Translations under genes and position numbers: made by a program | Assembly (NCBI RefSeq): GCF_037893015.1 | Contig: NC_133665.1 | Location: 36,432,533 to 36,496,532 of the forward strand | Length of the DNA: 64,000 bases | Direction of reading: 5' to 3' | Source of the DNA: Macrotis lagotis | Lineage: Eukaryota; Chordata; Mammalia; Peramelemorphia; Peramelidae | Shown: positions 34,138 to 44,964 of the stretch, piece by piece | How the letters are laid out: each line of letters begins with the position of its first letter | Numbering within the stretch: position 1 is the stretch's first letter | Notes under the pieces: generated by a model | The model's database searches: none | What the model saw: only the letters and a program-made list of their open reading frames with translations | What the model was told of the DNA's origin: nothing

Positions 34138-34153
34138 AAGAAATACAGTATTC

Positions 34154-35722
34154 TTTTTTTCCCCAGGAACATTTAGCTTTAATGAAAATCACACAGTTCT
34201 AGCAGTAATTTGCTGTCCTCAGAGTCCCCAAAAGAAATTGTGAAGATTGAACTTCACCTAATACACAGATGGGTGAGGGTGGAGAGGGGCAGAAATGGAG
34301 AAAGGACAGAGAAATTTTGGGTGAGACAGGGATTAAACATTTGACCATAATCCTTCCCTAAAATCCAAATCTTCTGCCCCTGACTGTAGAAGAGCTACTA
34401 AAAGGCCAGGTTTGTGGCTGATCAAGGGTACTGTCCCACTTAGCAGGAGTAAGAACCACTTGGACAGCTCAGTCCCCAGTAAATGTATCACAGGATAGCA
34501 TCAGGTAGGGTACTCCTTCACCCCAGCCCCGCTACTCCCAGGAAGCTGATATGTGGTCCTCCAGACATCCCCTGGTTGCTGCTTCTAAAGATGAGATGAG
34601 GGTCTGGGCAAGAGAATTGCAGAATTTCTTCCTGACTAATCTCACTGACTGATTCCTCCCCAACTGACAATGTACAGCAGCTTCTGCACTGAGTTCTCCA
34701 AGGAAATAGGCAGAGAAAAATCAAGCGTTAAGATAACTCAGGGTGATAGGAATTGGATCCTCCCCTCTTCCCACCCTAACTCATTCCCATACCATCCAGG
34801 AGATGACACAGGAAAAAAAAATAAAATAAAAACTGGCCAAACCCAGACCATGGAGGTTAGCTTGATCAAGCCTAAAGGAAGCTGAGCCTCTTGTCCCTGA
34901 GCATGCCAGGGAATATGCTCCCTGACACCAGAAACTATAGACAGCTAAGGCCCGGTGACTGAAAGCAGAGTCAAGAGCCAGGAGAAGTGATGAAGGATCA
35001 CATCATGGTAGAAAGGCTGGGGGTGGAGGGAGAAGGGTCAGGTTGTTCATCTGGCAATAGAAACACTCCACAGTTACAAAGGACCATGGGCTCAAAGGTA
35101 CAAAGAAGAGCCTGGCCCTCTCATTCCTTAGGCTTTCCTCAGCTCAGTGGCCATCCAGGGCCTGGTCCTGGGCAATGACAGGCTAGTTGAACTTGATCAT
35201 GAAGGTAGTACCCTTGTGCCAGTGGGCAGCGACTTTGGTAGGGAAGCCACTATGACTGAGTACAGCTTAAACTATACATACTGTGAAGCTGGCACAGTTG
35301 AGCATGCTCTTCTCCTTGGGCAAGGAGATGTAGGTGTTGATGAGTGGTTCATGCTCGATGATGTAGTAGGTCTTATCATCATCATCATTGGCTTGTTCCA
35401 ACTTGTCTGCCTCCTTGCCAAAGAGTACCTGCCACACTGCACCCTTGACAAAGATCAGTACATGCAGTACCCAGGTCTCTCATTGGCCTCCCTTCTCCTG
35501 AGTGTCTAGGCCATCCAATACTTGGATGCCCACCTCCTGACCCAGTTCTGCCAGTCATGCCTGCACCCCTGCCATAGAGTACATATCATTCTGGCAATAC
35601 TGAACCAGCTCTGAGAACAGCAGAGAGAAGGCACTTAGGTTCACCTCCATTTTAGGTCTCATGCATCCATGGCCCGGAGATGATGGGAAGAACCAAGCCC
35701 TTCGAAGCCATAGCCCAAGGCT
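34154..35722 (-). pseudogene. TRAPPC5 (retrocopy): TRAPPC5 processed pseudogene
   Basis: TRAPPC5 is a small core subunit of the TRAPP vesicle-tethering complex. On the minus strand, 35650 down to 35144 reads in one frame with no net frameshift. It gives LSAFSLLFSELVQYCQ, LIFVKGAVWQVLFGKEADK, LEQANDD, YYIIEHEPLINTYISLPKEK, LNCASFTV, HSGFPTKVAAHWHKGTT and MIKFN. These match human TRAPPC5 as I know it, from about residue 22 to the natural stop. Four in-frame stops, two of them TGA where arginine is expected, kill it. The N-terminus (35651-35720) is too decayed to read. About 980 bp of 3'UTR follows, with ATTAAA (complement at 34178-34183), then a short A tail at 34154-34160. Flanks GAAATACAGTATTCTT / GAAAGACAGTATTTTT mark the target duplication. 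It is an L1-made copy and not the parent gene. Confidence 0.93.
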
Positions 35723-35744
35723 GAAAGACAGTATTTTTAAAGGA

Positions 35745-36845
35745 AATAAGTGATTCTTAGAAGTAGAAGGAGGGAATACATTCCAGTCACAAAGATAACT
35801 AGGGCAAAGGAACTAGAGTAAGAGGTGACTCATTCTGAATGTGGAATACCAGTTTGGCTGATCCATAGAATACAATTATGGAAATAATGTATAATGAATA
35901 ACAATGGCAATGGAGCACTGGGAAGATTATTCAGCATTGTCAGAGATTGGAGGCAGAAAGACCAGTCAGGAGGCTGGGAAACAATTTAGAGAAGAAATAA
36001 GACTCCAAACTATGGTGATTATAATAGGAATAAAAAGTTGCATATCAAAGATGTCATAGAAGAAAGGGTTTGACAACTCTTTGAATATATACTCTTTGGA
36101 TATATGAGATGCAGGGACAAGAGTGGGTAAAACTCAAAGAGGATGATGTTATTATTAACAAAGATAAAGAATTAAGGAGGTAAGTTTAGGAAAGATGATA
36201 ACTTTGGTTTTTAGACATGATGGGTTTAAATTGTTCAAGTCATGCACTGGAAACATTCTACAGACATTTGAAAAAGCAAAGACTAGAGGTCTGGAGATGG
36301 ATTGTCTAGAGATATTTATCTGTGTCTTTCTCCCTACCTTATCTATTATAATCTATTTCCCTTTTGGGAGAGATAAGGAAAATTACCCTGTGGAGTTGAC
36401 AAGATTACCTCACCAAGAAAGGCTAAACAGACAGGAGAAAAAGGATAGGAAAGAATCATGGAGAAAATTAATGTTTAAGTAGGAAGAAAGTTGAAAAGTC
36501 AGTCAGAGAATGCAAAGATGCAGGTTAGGAAGTAAGAAGAGAAAGCAGGAAATATAGGGTCACAGAAGAAAAGGAAAAAGGGATTGTTAAAGAGGACATC
36601 AAATGCCAAATGGCACAAAAAAATCAAAAAGGATAAGGATTGAAAACAAGTTATCATATTTGGTGATAAGAAAGTCTATTAGAACCTGAGAGAGGGATGT
36701 TTCAGAACAGTGGTGGGCATAGAATCCATACTATGAAAGTTTGGGAAGCAAGCAGTGGTGAAGTGGAATGTCAATTCACTTTCTAGGAATTTGACAGGGA
36801 AGGTGAGGAGAAAGATAGGACAATAATTAGGGTGCAGTTTTTTTT
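35745..36845 (-). mobile_element. L2 LINE (antisense), about 1.1 kb
   Basis: Plus-strand landmarks in order are 'ggaggcagaaagaccagtca', 'ggaggctgggaaacaattta', 'ttagacatgatgggtttaaa', 'gaggtctggagatggattg', 'aaagaggacatcaaatgcca' and 'ggaaggtgaggagaaagata'. These follow the antisense L2 ORF2 layout. It is heavily decayed. Confidence 0.7.
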
Positions 36846-36894
36846 CCCTAAGAAAGCTTTTTTTGTTTGCTTAAGATGAAGATAATTGGGCATT

Positions 36895-37045
36895 TTGACA
36901 GAATGTAAGTTCTTTGAGAATAGGCACTGTTTCATTATCTTTCTTTCTTTTTTCATTTTTCTTTTGGTTTTTATATCTCTAGTGCCTAGCACAGTCTTGG
37001 GGTTATAGGATGTGATTAATAAATGCTTGTTGATTATTAATTTCT
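36895..37045 (+). repeat. L2 3'-end fragment
   Basis: It contains CAGAATGTAAGTTCTTTGAG and 'gtgcctagcacagtcttg', then TAATAAATGCTTGTTGATTA. Confidence 0.65.
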
Positions 37046-37309
37046 TTTTAGATCACAGGGGAAAGAATCAGTGGATAGGGATTACCTGAAGATACATAAG
37101 AGAAGGAATTTTTGATAGAACTGAATATAGGGGAATCAACAACTATCTCAGAGTGGGAAGAAGTATAAAAAGTCAACTGTTTTGACTCACATCTATAAAA
37201 AAATCACCTCAATGGTATTCTCAGGGAGTTAAAAGCCATTCTGTCTTCTTGTGAAAACTATTAATAAGGGTAGACTACACTTCTCCAGAGAAGCCCATTT
37301 CATTTCTAA

Positions 37310-37510
37310 TTTACTTTATTTGTTGGGAGGATTTGATCCTCAAATCAACTCTGTGTGTTTGGTGCTCTTTTTATCCCCTCCTTTTCAGATAAGGAAACTG
37401 AGACTAAGGAAGGGTTAAATTATTTGCTTAAGATTACATAACTTATTAGTGTCTGGGGTAAAATTGGAACTCAGCTATTCTTATCTCTTAAGTCCCATAT
37501 TCAGTTTGCT
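37310..37510 (-). repeat. MIR-type SINE
   Basis: Antisense: CTTTTCAGATAAGGAAACTG, then AAGATTACATAACTTATTAG and AATTGGAACTCAGCTATTC. Confidence 0.6.
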
Positions 37511-37559
37511 TCAACCAACTATCTTTTATGTGCTTAAGTTTGTCTTTATGTGATTTCTA

Positions 37560-38690
37560 TTTCTCTTAGTTTTGATTTGGGGTGCCATGAAGAACCTGAC
37601 AACTCTTCATATGTTTTCAGTCAGCTATTATGTCCTCTCTCCCTATACTACTACTGAATCAATCCTTACATAGTATGGACTGCAATCCTCTCCCCATACT
37701 GATTATCATCCTTTATATGTTCTCCATCTTCTCATCTTGTCCATAGCCATCATAAAAATATGGTGTCTAGAACTAGACACAGGATCCTATATATGATCTG
37801 ACCAGAGAAGGATAACAGAACTATTATTCTTTTATTATAATTCTTTCAGTATAGCCTAAAACTGAATTTGTACCATTTGGTTACTATTTTGCACTGACTG
37901 TTGTTTTCTAAAACCTCCAAATTTTTTCTCAGATGAATTGCTCTCTAGTCACACCTTCTCTAATTTTTTATTGATAATGTGTATTTTTTGAATCCAAATG
38001 TATGTTCACTTTGTTAAATTTTTGTCATGTTGTATTCAGTCCATTTTCTAGCCAGTTGTGATTTTTTTCACTGTCTCATTATGTTCACCATTCCTTTCAG
38101 CTTTGTCTCCATTGCAGATTTGACAAGCATGACATATATGCCTTCATCCAAGTCAAAGATAAAAATGTCAAATAGCACAGCACCAAAGACAGATCCTTGG
38201 AGAACTTCACTGGTGACCTTCCTCTATATTCATTTATACTCCATTGGAGCTGTAATATTTTTAATTATAGGTATTCCCTTCATTGGTATCGTCCAACAGC
38301 TCCATATTGGCATTGAACTGGCAATGACTATGCTTTCAATCTGGTCATTTAGCCAGACAGGATCCCCTTATCTTTACCATCATCTAGCCCATATGTCTTT
38401 GTCTTATTCACAATAATGGCATTTTTGTCAAACACTTTACTCATATCTAAGTAAACTATATCTCTTGATCTTTCAGTCTCCCCAATTCTGTAAAAAGAGG
38501 AAATTAACCTAGACTATTCTTGTTGAAACTTTGTTGTTTTGTTGAGGCCACTGCTTTTCTAGCTAGAAAATATGGTTCATAAACCATACTTTAAATAATA
38601 TATACCTTTAAAAATTTGGGAATTTAGTGGGATTAGTGAATTAGCAATTAGTGAAATTCAATGAACTATATTTCATAATCTTTATTCTCT
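37560..38690 (-). mobile_element. CR1/L3 LINE (antisense), about 1.1 kb
   Basis: Landmarks in order are 'gtgtctagaactagacacag', 'gatctgaccagagaaggata', 'ctccattgcagatttgacaa', 'aagacagatccttggagaac' and 'tatctaagtaaactatatct'. This is the antisense CR1/L3 order. The 129-codon plus frame over it is a by-product. Confidence 0.7.
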
Positions 38691-38757
38691 TTCATTTTTT
38701 TTTAGAAAACTGAGTTATTTACTTTTCTCCTGTCCTGTAGTTACTCTCCCATTCTCC

Positions 38758-39078
38758 AAGAAGCTGCTAGGTGGTGTAGTGGATAGAGCATGGGCCTTGG
38801 ATTCAGGAGGACAGGAGTTCGAATCCAACCTTAGACACGTGCCACTTACTAGCAGTGTGACCTTGGGCAAATTCCTTAACCCTGATTGCCTCACATCCAG
38901 GACTATCTCCAGTCATCCTGATTCATATCTGGCCACTGGACCCAGATAACTCTGGAGGAGAAAGTGAGGCTGGTGACTTAGCTAAGCATCCCCCTCACTC
39001 AAATCCATTCATGTACTTATCATAGCATCACCTCTCTGATGACATGGTCTTCTTCAAAAATGAAGGTCAAAAACAATA
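38758..39078 (+). repeat. Long tRNA-SINE with AATGAAGGTCAAA tail
   Basis: It starts AAGAAGCTGCTAGGTGGTGT, has GTGTGACCTTGGGCAAATTC and GGAGGAGAAAGTGAGGCTGG, and ends AAAATGAAGGTCAAAAACAA. It splits the antisense CR1/L3 segment. Confidence 0.85.
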
Positions 39079-39109
39079 TAATATAATATATATGATCATA
39101 AAAAAAAAC

Positions 39110-39450
39110 CAAACCAGCAATTAGGTCTGCTCATTCTACCAATCGCTTAAGGACATGTAGGTCATGGTGGTCATTTGAATTTATCAAGGATAATTAGGTC
39201 TTCTCTTAATTTTCTCATACCTGATGTTGAGTTTCAAGTCCTTATCAACTATTTTTCTTGTGTCTTTCAAATCCAAAGTTCATTTTCCATGGAAAAGAAA
39301 ACAAAACTAATAAAGCATTAATTAGTTTTGCCTTCTCTACATTGCCCATTTTAATTTTCCCATCTTCCCTGAGCAGCAGTTCTATCAGTATTCTTCAAAT
39401 TCTGCTTTTTCCAATCTAACTATAAATCCCTTTGCTTATCTCTATATCAG
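39110..39450 (-). mobile_element. CR1/L3 LINE, continued (antisense)
   Basis: It includes 'ttgccttctctacattgccc' and 'cttccctgagcagcagttct', continuing the element interrupted by the preceding SINE. It is weaker than the flanking segments. Confidence 0.5.
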
Positions 39451-39623
39451 GTAATTCTACTTTCTTATGTGGGCATTTTATTTACTGAAATGGGCAGAAT
39501 GGAAGTTTACATGAGAAGCACAGAGAAGTCTAACTTGAAGGACAGTTTTGAGGGCAAATTAGACCCTCAGATGAAAGTGCTAGGAAAGAGAAACAGATTG
39601 TTTTTGAAAGAATCTGAGTGGAA

Positions 39624-39781
39624 TGGGGCAGCTAGGTGGTGCAGTGGATCGAGCACCTGCCCTGGAGTCAGGAGGACCTGAGTTCAAATTCGGCCTCAGA
39701 CACTTAATAATTACCTACCTGTGTGGCCTTGGGCAAGCCACTTATAATCCCTTTTGCCTTGCAAAAAAAAAAATTAAAAAA
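39624..39781 (+). repeat. Young tRNA-SINE with exact 17-bp target duplication
   Basis: It is a near-complete copy: GGGGCAGCTAGGTGGTGCAG, TAATAATTACCTACCTGTGT, then the A-rich tail. AAAGAATCTGAGTGGAA is identical at 39607-39623 and 39782-39798, which indicates a recent insertion. Confidence 0.97.
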
Positions 39782-39869
39782 AAAGAATCTGAGTGGAAGC
39801 AGCTTCACAGGTGCTGACATGTTCAAGATAGCTATAGTGCCTTGGTTCCCAACAGCTTTTTACAGAAGA

Positions 39870-39870
<1 letters not shown>

Positions 39871-39922
<52 letters not shown>

Positions 39923-40092
39923 TCTCTTTATTTCTTCCTCCCTTTCTTTCTTCCTCCCTTCCTCCCTCCCTCCCTCCCTCCTTCCCTCCTTCCTTCCTTC
40001 CTTCCTTCCTTCCTTCCTTCCTTCCTTCCTTCCTTCCTTCCTTCCTTCCTTTCTCTCTGTCCTTTCTCTTTCTCTCCTCTTCTTTCTCTCCT

Positions 40093-40145
<53 letters not shown>

Positions 40146-40193
40146 TCCCTCCCTCTTTCTTTGTTCTTCCTCTTCCTCCTCCTCTTCCTCTTC
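39871..40193 (+). repeat. 323-bp polypyrimidine tract
   Basis: TTTC units, then mixed TTCC/CCCT, then a TTCC block (39980-40052), a TC block (40096-40142) and TCC-rich end. Almost no purines occur on this strand. Five overlapping long open frames over it on both strands are artefacts of the repeat. Confidence 0.97.
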
Positions 40194-40204
40194 GTTTTTG
40201 GGAA

Positions 40205-40555
40205 ATTTATTGCCAAGAAACAAAATTAAAGAATCTATTGGGGCTTTTTGGAAGATTGTATTTGACTTTGTGCCATATCTAATAGAATGTTGATTTGTAG
40301 TTTATTAAGATAGAGATAGGTCACACCACACATGAGAAACTTCTTGTTTTGTGTCAGTGAAGAGTGGGAAGAAAGGAAATTAGAAGGTAGGAACTGACTT
40401 AAGAAATTGCTTATGGTAACCAGAAGCTAATGGATCTGAGAAACTGACAGAAGCAGAGAAGTGGGATAGAAATATATGCTGAGACATCTGGTCCCGTCAC
40501 TTCCTGACAAGTAGAGGGAGAAGAACTGGAAGCAGTTCACATTTTATATTCTTGC
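40205..40555. other. Unassigned sequence
   Basis: No repeat or gene was recognised. Confidence 0.5.
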
Positions 40556-40559
40556 ACTC

Positions 40560-40985
40560 AGAGGTCATTGCAGACAGCAACAGTACCCATGAAATTAAAA
40601 GACACTCTTTAAAGGAAAACTATGGCCATTCTAAAAAGCAGAGACATCACATCACCAACAAAGGTTTGGATAGTCAAAGCTATAGTTTTTCCAATAACAA
40701 CATATAACTGTGAGAGTTGGACTAGAAAGAAGACTGAGTGCTGGAGAAGACTTTTGAGGGTCCCTTGGACAGCAAGGAGATTAATATTTAAATTAATTCA
40801 GACTTTAAGGAAGGTAAAATACTGAAGTTTAAATACTTTGGTCATATAATGAGGACAGGATTCATTGGAAAAGATCCATTGGGAAAAATCAAAGACAAAA
40901 TGAAAAGGGATGGCAGAGGATGAGATGGATAGTGTCACAGAAACTATCAACTCTTGCAAGTTAGGTCAAAGTACAGGTCAAAATG
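40560..40985 (+). mobile_element. BovB/RTE LINE, 3' part of ORF with internal deletions
   Basis: Translation gives AILKSRDITSPTKVWIVKAI, YNCESWTRKKTE and CWRRLLRVPWTARR, the end of the RTE (BovB-type) reverse transcriptase. Further on, 'tactttggtcatataatgag' and GGCAGAGGATGAGATGGATA continue the element in other frames. The segment between 'actgagtg' and 'ctggagaaga' is shorter than in BovB, so parts are lost. It is inactive. Confidence 0.85.
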
Positions 40986-41244
40986 ACTTGCAAGAGCTGA
41001 TAGTTTAATTTTCAATGTAAGCATTTCTGTCTTGGAAATTGTTCAAGCACAGTAAATCAAGGCTTTATTTACTTTATTGATAGCCTATACTCAAGAAAAT
41101 GATAGAGTTATTATTGCAGGTTAAATTTATAAATTCTTTTGTGTAATTTTTTTTCTAGAGAGCTGATAAGCTTTTACCAGCATACTCATAGCCACTCCCA
41201 TCTGGGGAACCACTTCAACAGTTTCCTACTTCTGAGTTCAATTT

Positions 41245-41390
41245 TTTTGATTTTGCAAGGCAATGTGCTTAAGTGACTTGTCCAAGGTCACACAGCTAAG
41301 TAAGTATTAAGCATCTGAGGTCACATTTGAATTCAGGTCCTTCTGACTCCAGGGTCAGTGCTCTATTCACTGCAACACCTATTTGGCCCC
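41245..41390 (-). repeat. tRNA-SINE (older copy)
   Basis: Antisense: 'aatgtgcttaagtgacttg' and CAAGGTCACACAGCTAAGTA. Flanks CTGAGTTCAATTT (41232-41244) / CTGAGTACAATTT (41391-41403) are its target duplication. Confidence 0.88.
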
Positions 41391-41463
41391 CTGAGTACAA
41401 TTTCTAAACTTATCTCTTAAATATTTACAGTAGATTATGAGTTTCCAGTTCATATAACTTTTT

Positions 41464-41615
41464 TTTTTAGGTTTTTTGCAAGGCAAATGGGGTTAAGTGG
41501 CTTGCCCAAGGCCACACAGCTAGGTAATTATTAAGTGTCTGAGACCGGATTTGAACCCAGGTACTCCTGACTCCAGGGCTGGTGCTTTATCCACTACGCC
41601 ACCTAGCCACCCCTA
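41464..41615 (-). repeat. Young tRNA-SINE
   Basis: Antisense: TTTTTGCAAGGCAAATGGGG, GGTAATTATTAAGTGTCTGA and ATCCACTACGCCACCTAGCC. ATATAACTTTTT is repeated at 41452-41463 and 41616-41627. Confidence 0.95.
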
Positions 41616-41639
41616 ATATAACTTTTTAGGTAATTCATT

Positions 41640-42990
41640 TTTTTTTCTTTCTCAGTGAAATAATTTCTCTTTTTGTCTCTTGAATTTTTTTGTTATTCTT
41701 GCAAATTTCCCAGACTTCTCAGACTAATTTCCCTATAGAGTAGCTCCAGAATTGTTCAGTAGTATTTTCTCTTTGAAATCTTCTCTCCCCAATTCTAGGT
41801 TATATGTCAGTCTATGCCTAGATTTTCTCTCCTCCTCTACCTAAGAGTACCAATTCTAAGATGTATTAGTCCTTTCAAGATTGACATGATTTCTACTTGA
41901 GTCAGTTCTCTTTCTTATTGATCAAAATCAATAGTGTAGAAATACATTAAAATAGTGTAGAAGTACATTAAAGCCAACCATCAATTCCTTAGCTGTTCTT
42001 GCTTTTGGAAAAGATATAGTTCCAGCAGATGTTCAGATAAATGAAGTCTCCATCATTCTTATGTAACAGACATATGATTAATTTCCTGAACTTTTTTACC
42101 TTTCCCTTCTATCAAGGTGGTCTGTATAATATTTTCTTGACACCATCACTGGATTTTTTTTGAATGTTGTTCACTTTTGCTCAAATGCTCTCCACTGTGC
42201 TACTCTGCTTCAATTCTTTGATTTCTTCCCTTGAGTATTTGTTCTTAATATTCAATGCAACACATTCTGTCCCTTTGCATGAGATGTTCCCTTCTGTAGC
42301 TGTTCAGAATGAGTGTGATGAGTATCTTTTCCCCAGGTCTCAGTGTCTTTGTACATTAATGACTCTAGTTCATCTTATTTATTACCTGGATATTGTATTA
42401 TCCATAGGTTCATTGCTGATTTCCCTTTTCCATGTTGTACCTTTATACATTCATTTATGTAACAGTTTTGTCTTTCAGTCAAAAGTCATGATTCAGTTTG
42501 TAAGACTGCAAGCAAATATTTTTTTACTAAACCCAGGGTTAAGTTTAACTCTATCCAAGAGTCCATAATTTCTGTTTTTTTTAAGCAATTCAAATCCTGT
42601 TCTCAGGAAACAATGCTCTTAAGTAAGTTCCTCACTCTCCAATTCTACCTTTCTCTTATGAAGCTATGTCTTTAATGGATGGTAGTAAAGAGAGTCTCAT
42701 CATCCTTTTCCTAAGGTTTTAAGCTTCTTGCTCAAGGACTTCATAATCTCTCCCAATACTTTCTAGGCTTCTTTTGGCAATTATTGATATTTCCATGTAT
42801 AGTTAGTGCTCCTAAAGTTTGACAATTCTTGGGAGTTTTTTTTGACAGCTTTTGGATACTCACTAATAAAGATAAATTGCCTTGCTATTATTAGTTAGGC
42901 CAATAAACAACTGCTAATACTTGGGTGGGGAGGAGTCAACAACCATAACTACTTATCTCTTCTTACTCTGACAATTAATATATAGTCTCT
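41640..42990 (-). mobile_element. CR1/L3 LINE (antisense), 5'-ward part
   Basis: It contains 'ttccagcagatgttcagata', GAAGTCTCCATCATTCTTAT and 'aaggtggtctgtataatatt', antisense CR1/L3 motifs lying 5' of those at 37.6-39.4 kb. Together these pieces suggest one old element of several kb, broken by later insertions. Its right boundary is uncertain. Confidence 0.55.
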
Positions 42991-43139
42991 CTCCTGATGC
43001 CTCTTGTGAATCCATATCATGATTTCTTGAAGGGAAATCATTGTTTATTCCTTAAAGAGTCTGCCCATTCTCCCTGCCCTCTTCCTCAATACCCATGGCC
43101 AAATCTTCATACTTAACTACTTTTGCCCAGTGTTCAATA

Positions 43140-43270
43140 AAACCCTTGATCTACAGCTAGAAGTGATTCCAAAGATCATTTTGTTCAGTTATCTCAATTT
43201 AAATATAGGGAAACTAAGACAAGGAGATTAAATGATTTTCCCAAGGTTCCATGGAGAGTGTCAGGTGGGA
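43140..43270 (-). repeat. MIR-type SINE fragment
   Basis: It has 'ccaaagatcattttgttcag', 'tatagggaaactaagacaag' and 'attttcccaaggttcc', in antisense order. Confidence 0.5.
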
Positions 43271-44300
43271 TATTCAATGTACCTTTTCCCCCTTCCTCCT
43301 CTTTTTATAATATTTCTTCAACATCCAACTTCTGAATGGTCAAAATTTTCCCCAATTCCTCTTCAACCCTGCTTTATTTTCACCCAAAAGACGTTTCTTT
43401 CTCTTCAAAGGGCATTTTCTTTTCCTTTATTACCTGGAAAGTGGTGAGACATGCCTAAAACCCTTTTTCTTTCTGTCTGAAGAGGTAGACTAACCTCTGT
43501 TTTGTATATTTATAGTAGCTGCTTGTTCATATTGGAAAGACAAACACTGAACCCACTGTTCAGTGTTATGAAAATTCTCACTGCCTTCCATGCTGGCTGG
43601 AGACAGGAAAGGATGGAACTGAGGGTGGTGTGACAGGGTCTGCTTTAGCATGGAAGAAGGTAACCTTTTCTGAAACTATAGAGAAGGAGGGGAGGAAGGG
43701 TGAGAACATTGAAAAGATTCGAGGAAGGCATTGACATCGGACAGCCTCAATATCCTCAGTAAAGCAGTGGATGTAGTCATCTGCTTTGCCTGAGGGATAA
43801 AATGATCAAACTGCAGGATCCATCAAAGCGCAAATGATAAAGATAACTGTTTGTGATCACTATCTCTTAACCTCCTTTCTGTGACTGCAGTCTGTACCCC
43901 CATGTTCTTATACTGCCCACAGTCCACGTAAGAAACAGCCTCATGTTGTGATGATCCCTCTGATTCCTATTCTCTCCACATGGATAGCTGTTCTTCCTAA
44001 GTGGAGCACAGCAGTCCTAAGATAGTGCTGCCATTGCTAGATGATTATTGCTAATACACTGTTCTTGTTGTTTGGGGTTCAGGAAGGAAAATTAGCCATT
44101 TCCCCCAAGGCTTTGGCAAACAGCAATGATTTATATAAATAAATCCCTGCTCTTTCTCCCATTTATTGGTCTAAGCAGGGAGAGCAAAGGAAGTATTTGA
44201 ATATACTGGGGCAAAATGACTCAATAATTTCTTGAATTTCTTGTGATTTTGTTGGTATAGGGAATTTCCATCAAATAAACTCCCTATAATAAGACAATCA
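43271..44300. other. Single-copy-looking sequence, no gene seen
   Basis: No repeat was recognised across about 1 kb. The frames here (for example 43232-43447) are short, with no domain. I see no RNA gene. Confidence 0.45.
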
Positions 44301-44309
44301 TCACTTGGC

Positions 44310-44645
44310 CTTTAGAGTCACAAGATGAGTATTTCTCAGAGTCAGAACTTGAACCCAAGTCTTTTCTGATTTTAAAACTGGCCTCTCTATTCATTACTCT
44401 ATGCTACCTCTCAGATCTATAATAATGATGGTGATAACTTTGACATTATTTCTTTTTATATAGTCTTTAGCACATGGTCACAAATTTAGACCTGAAGAAG
44501 TCTTTAGGGGTCATGTTGTCCAACTTTCTCAACAGAAATTAAGTGACCAGATTAACTCAGTTAGTAAATGTTTGAAATGGGATTCAAATTCATTTCCTTC
44601 TGACTCTAAGTCACTTGCTGCCCTATTTAGTTCAAGAGTAATCCT
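44310..44645 (-). repeat. MIR-type SINE fragments
   Basis: 44310-44410 has AGTCAGAACTTGAACCCAAG. 44460-44640 has 'taggggtcatgttgtccaac' and TGAAATGGGATTCAAATTCA. Both are antisense. Confidence 0.55.
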
Positions 44646-44659
44646 ATGAGATAGAATAA

Positions 44660-44817
44660 TTCTCCCCTCTCTATGTCTCTTTGTCTATATGTCTCTGTCT
44701 ATCTGTGTCTGTGTGTTTGTCTTTTTCTCTGTCTTTATCTCTGTCTCTCTGTCTTTGTCTCTGTCTGTCTGTCTCTCTCTCTCTCATCCTCCCTCCCATC
44801 TTTGTCTCTGCCTCTCA
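44660..44817 (+). repeat. TCTG/TCTC microsatellite
   Basis: An imperfect pyrimidine-rich repeat of TCTCTG, TGTCTC and TCTG units. Confidence 0.9.
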
Positions 44818-44964
44818 AACATACATCTAAAAACGATAAAACATAAAGCAACACAAACATACATTCCTCTTCTATATGTACCATTAGGGTAGGGAGGAAA
44901 ACTACTGGTATGAATATTTCCTTCATCTATACAGATTAGCAAGTCATATATAACCTATTGCCTT

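Noticed and set aside
35147-35509. 120-codon plus-strand frame as a gene
   Set aside because: It is the antisense of the TRAPPC5 pseudogene, and the recognisable protein is on the minus strand.
34154-35722. Intact TRAPPC5 gene
   Set aside because: Four in-frame stops, unreadable N-terminus, A-tail and target duplication show a processed pseudogene.
38027-38416. 129-codon plus frame
   Set aside because: It lies wholly in antisense CR1/L3 text.
39624-39700. tRNA gene
   Set aside because: The SINE heads keep tRNA-like promoter text but are followed by SINE bodies and A-tails and are flanked by target duplications. No free-standing tRNA was seen.
39774-40282. Four long frames (118-168 codons) with Ser/Leu/Phe- or Arg/Glu/Lys-rich products
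   Set aside because: They are generated on both strands by the TTTC/TTCC/TC repeat tract and have no unique protein sequence.
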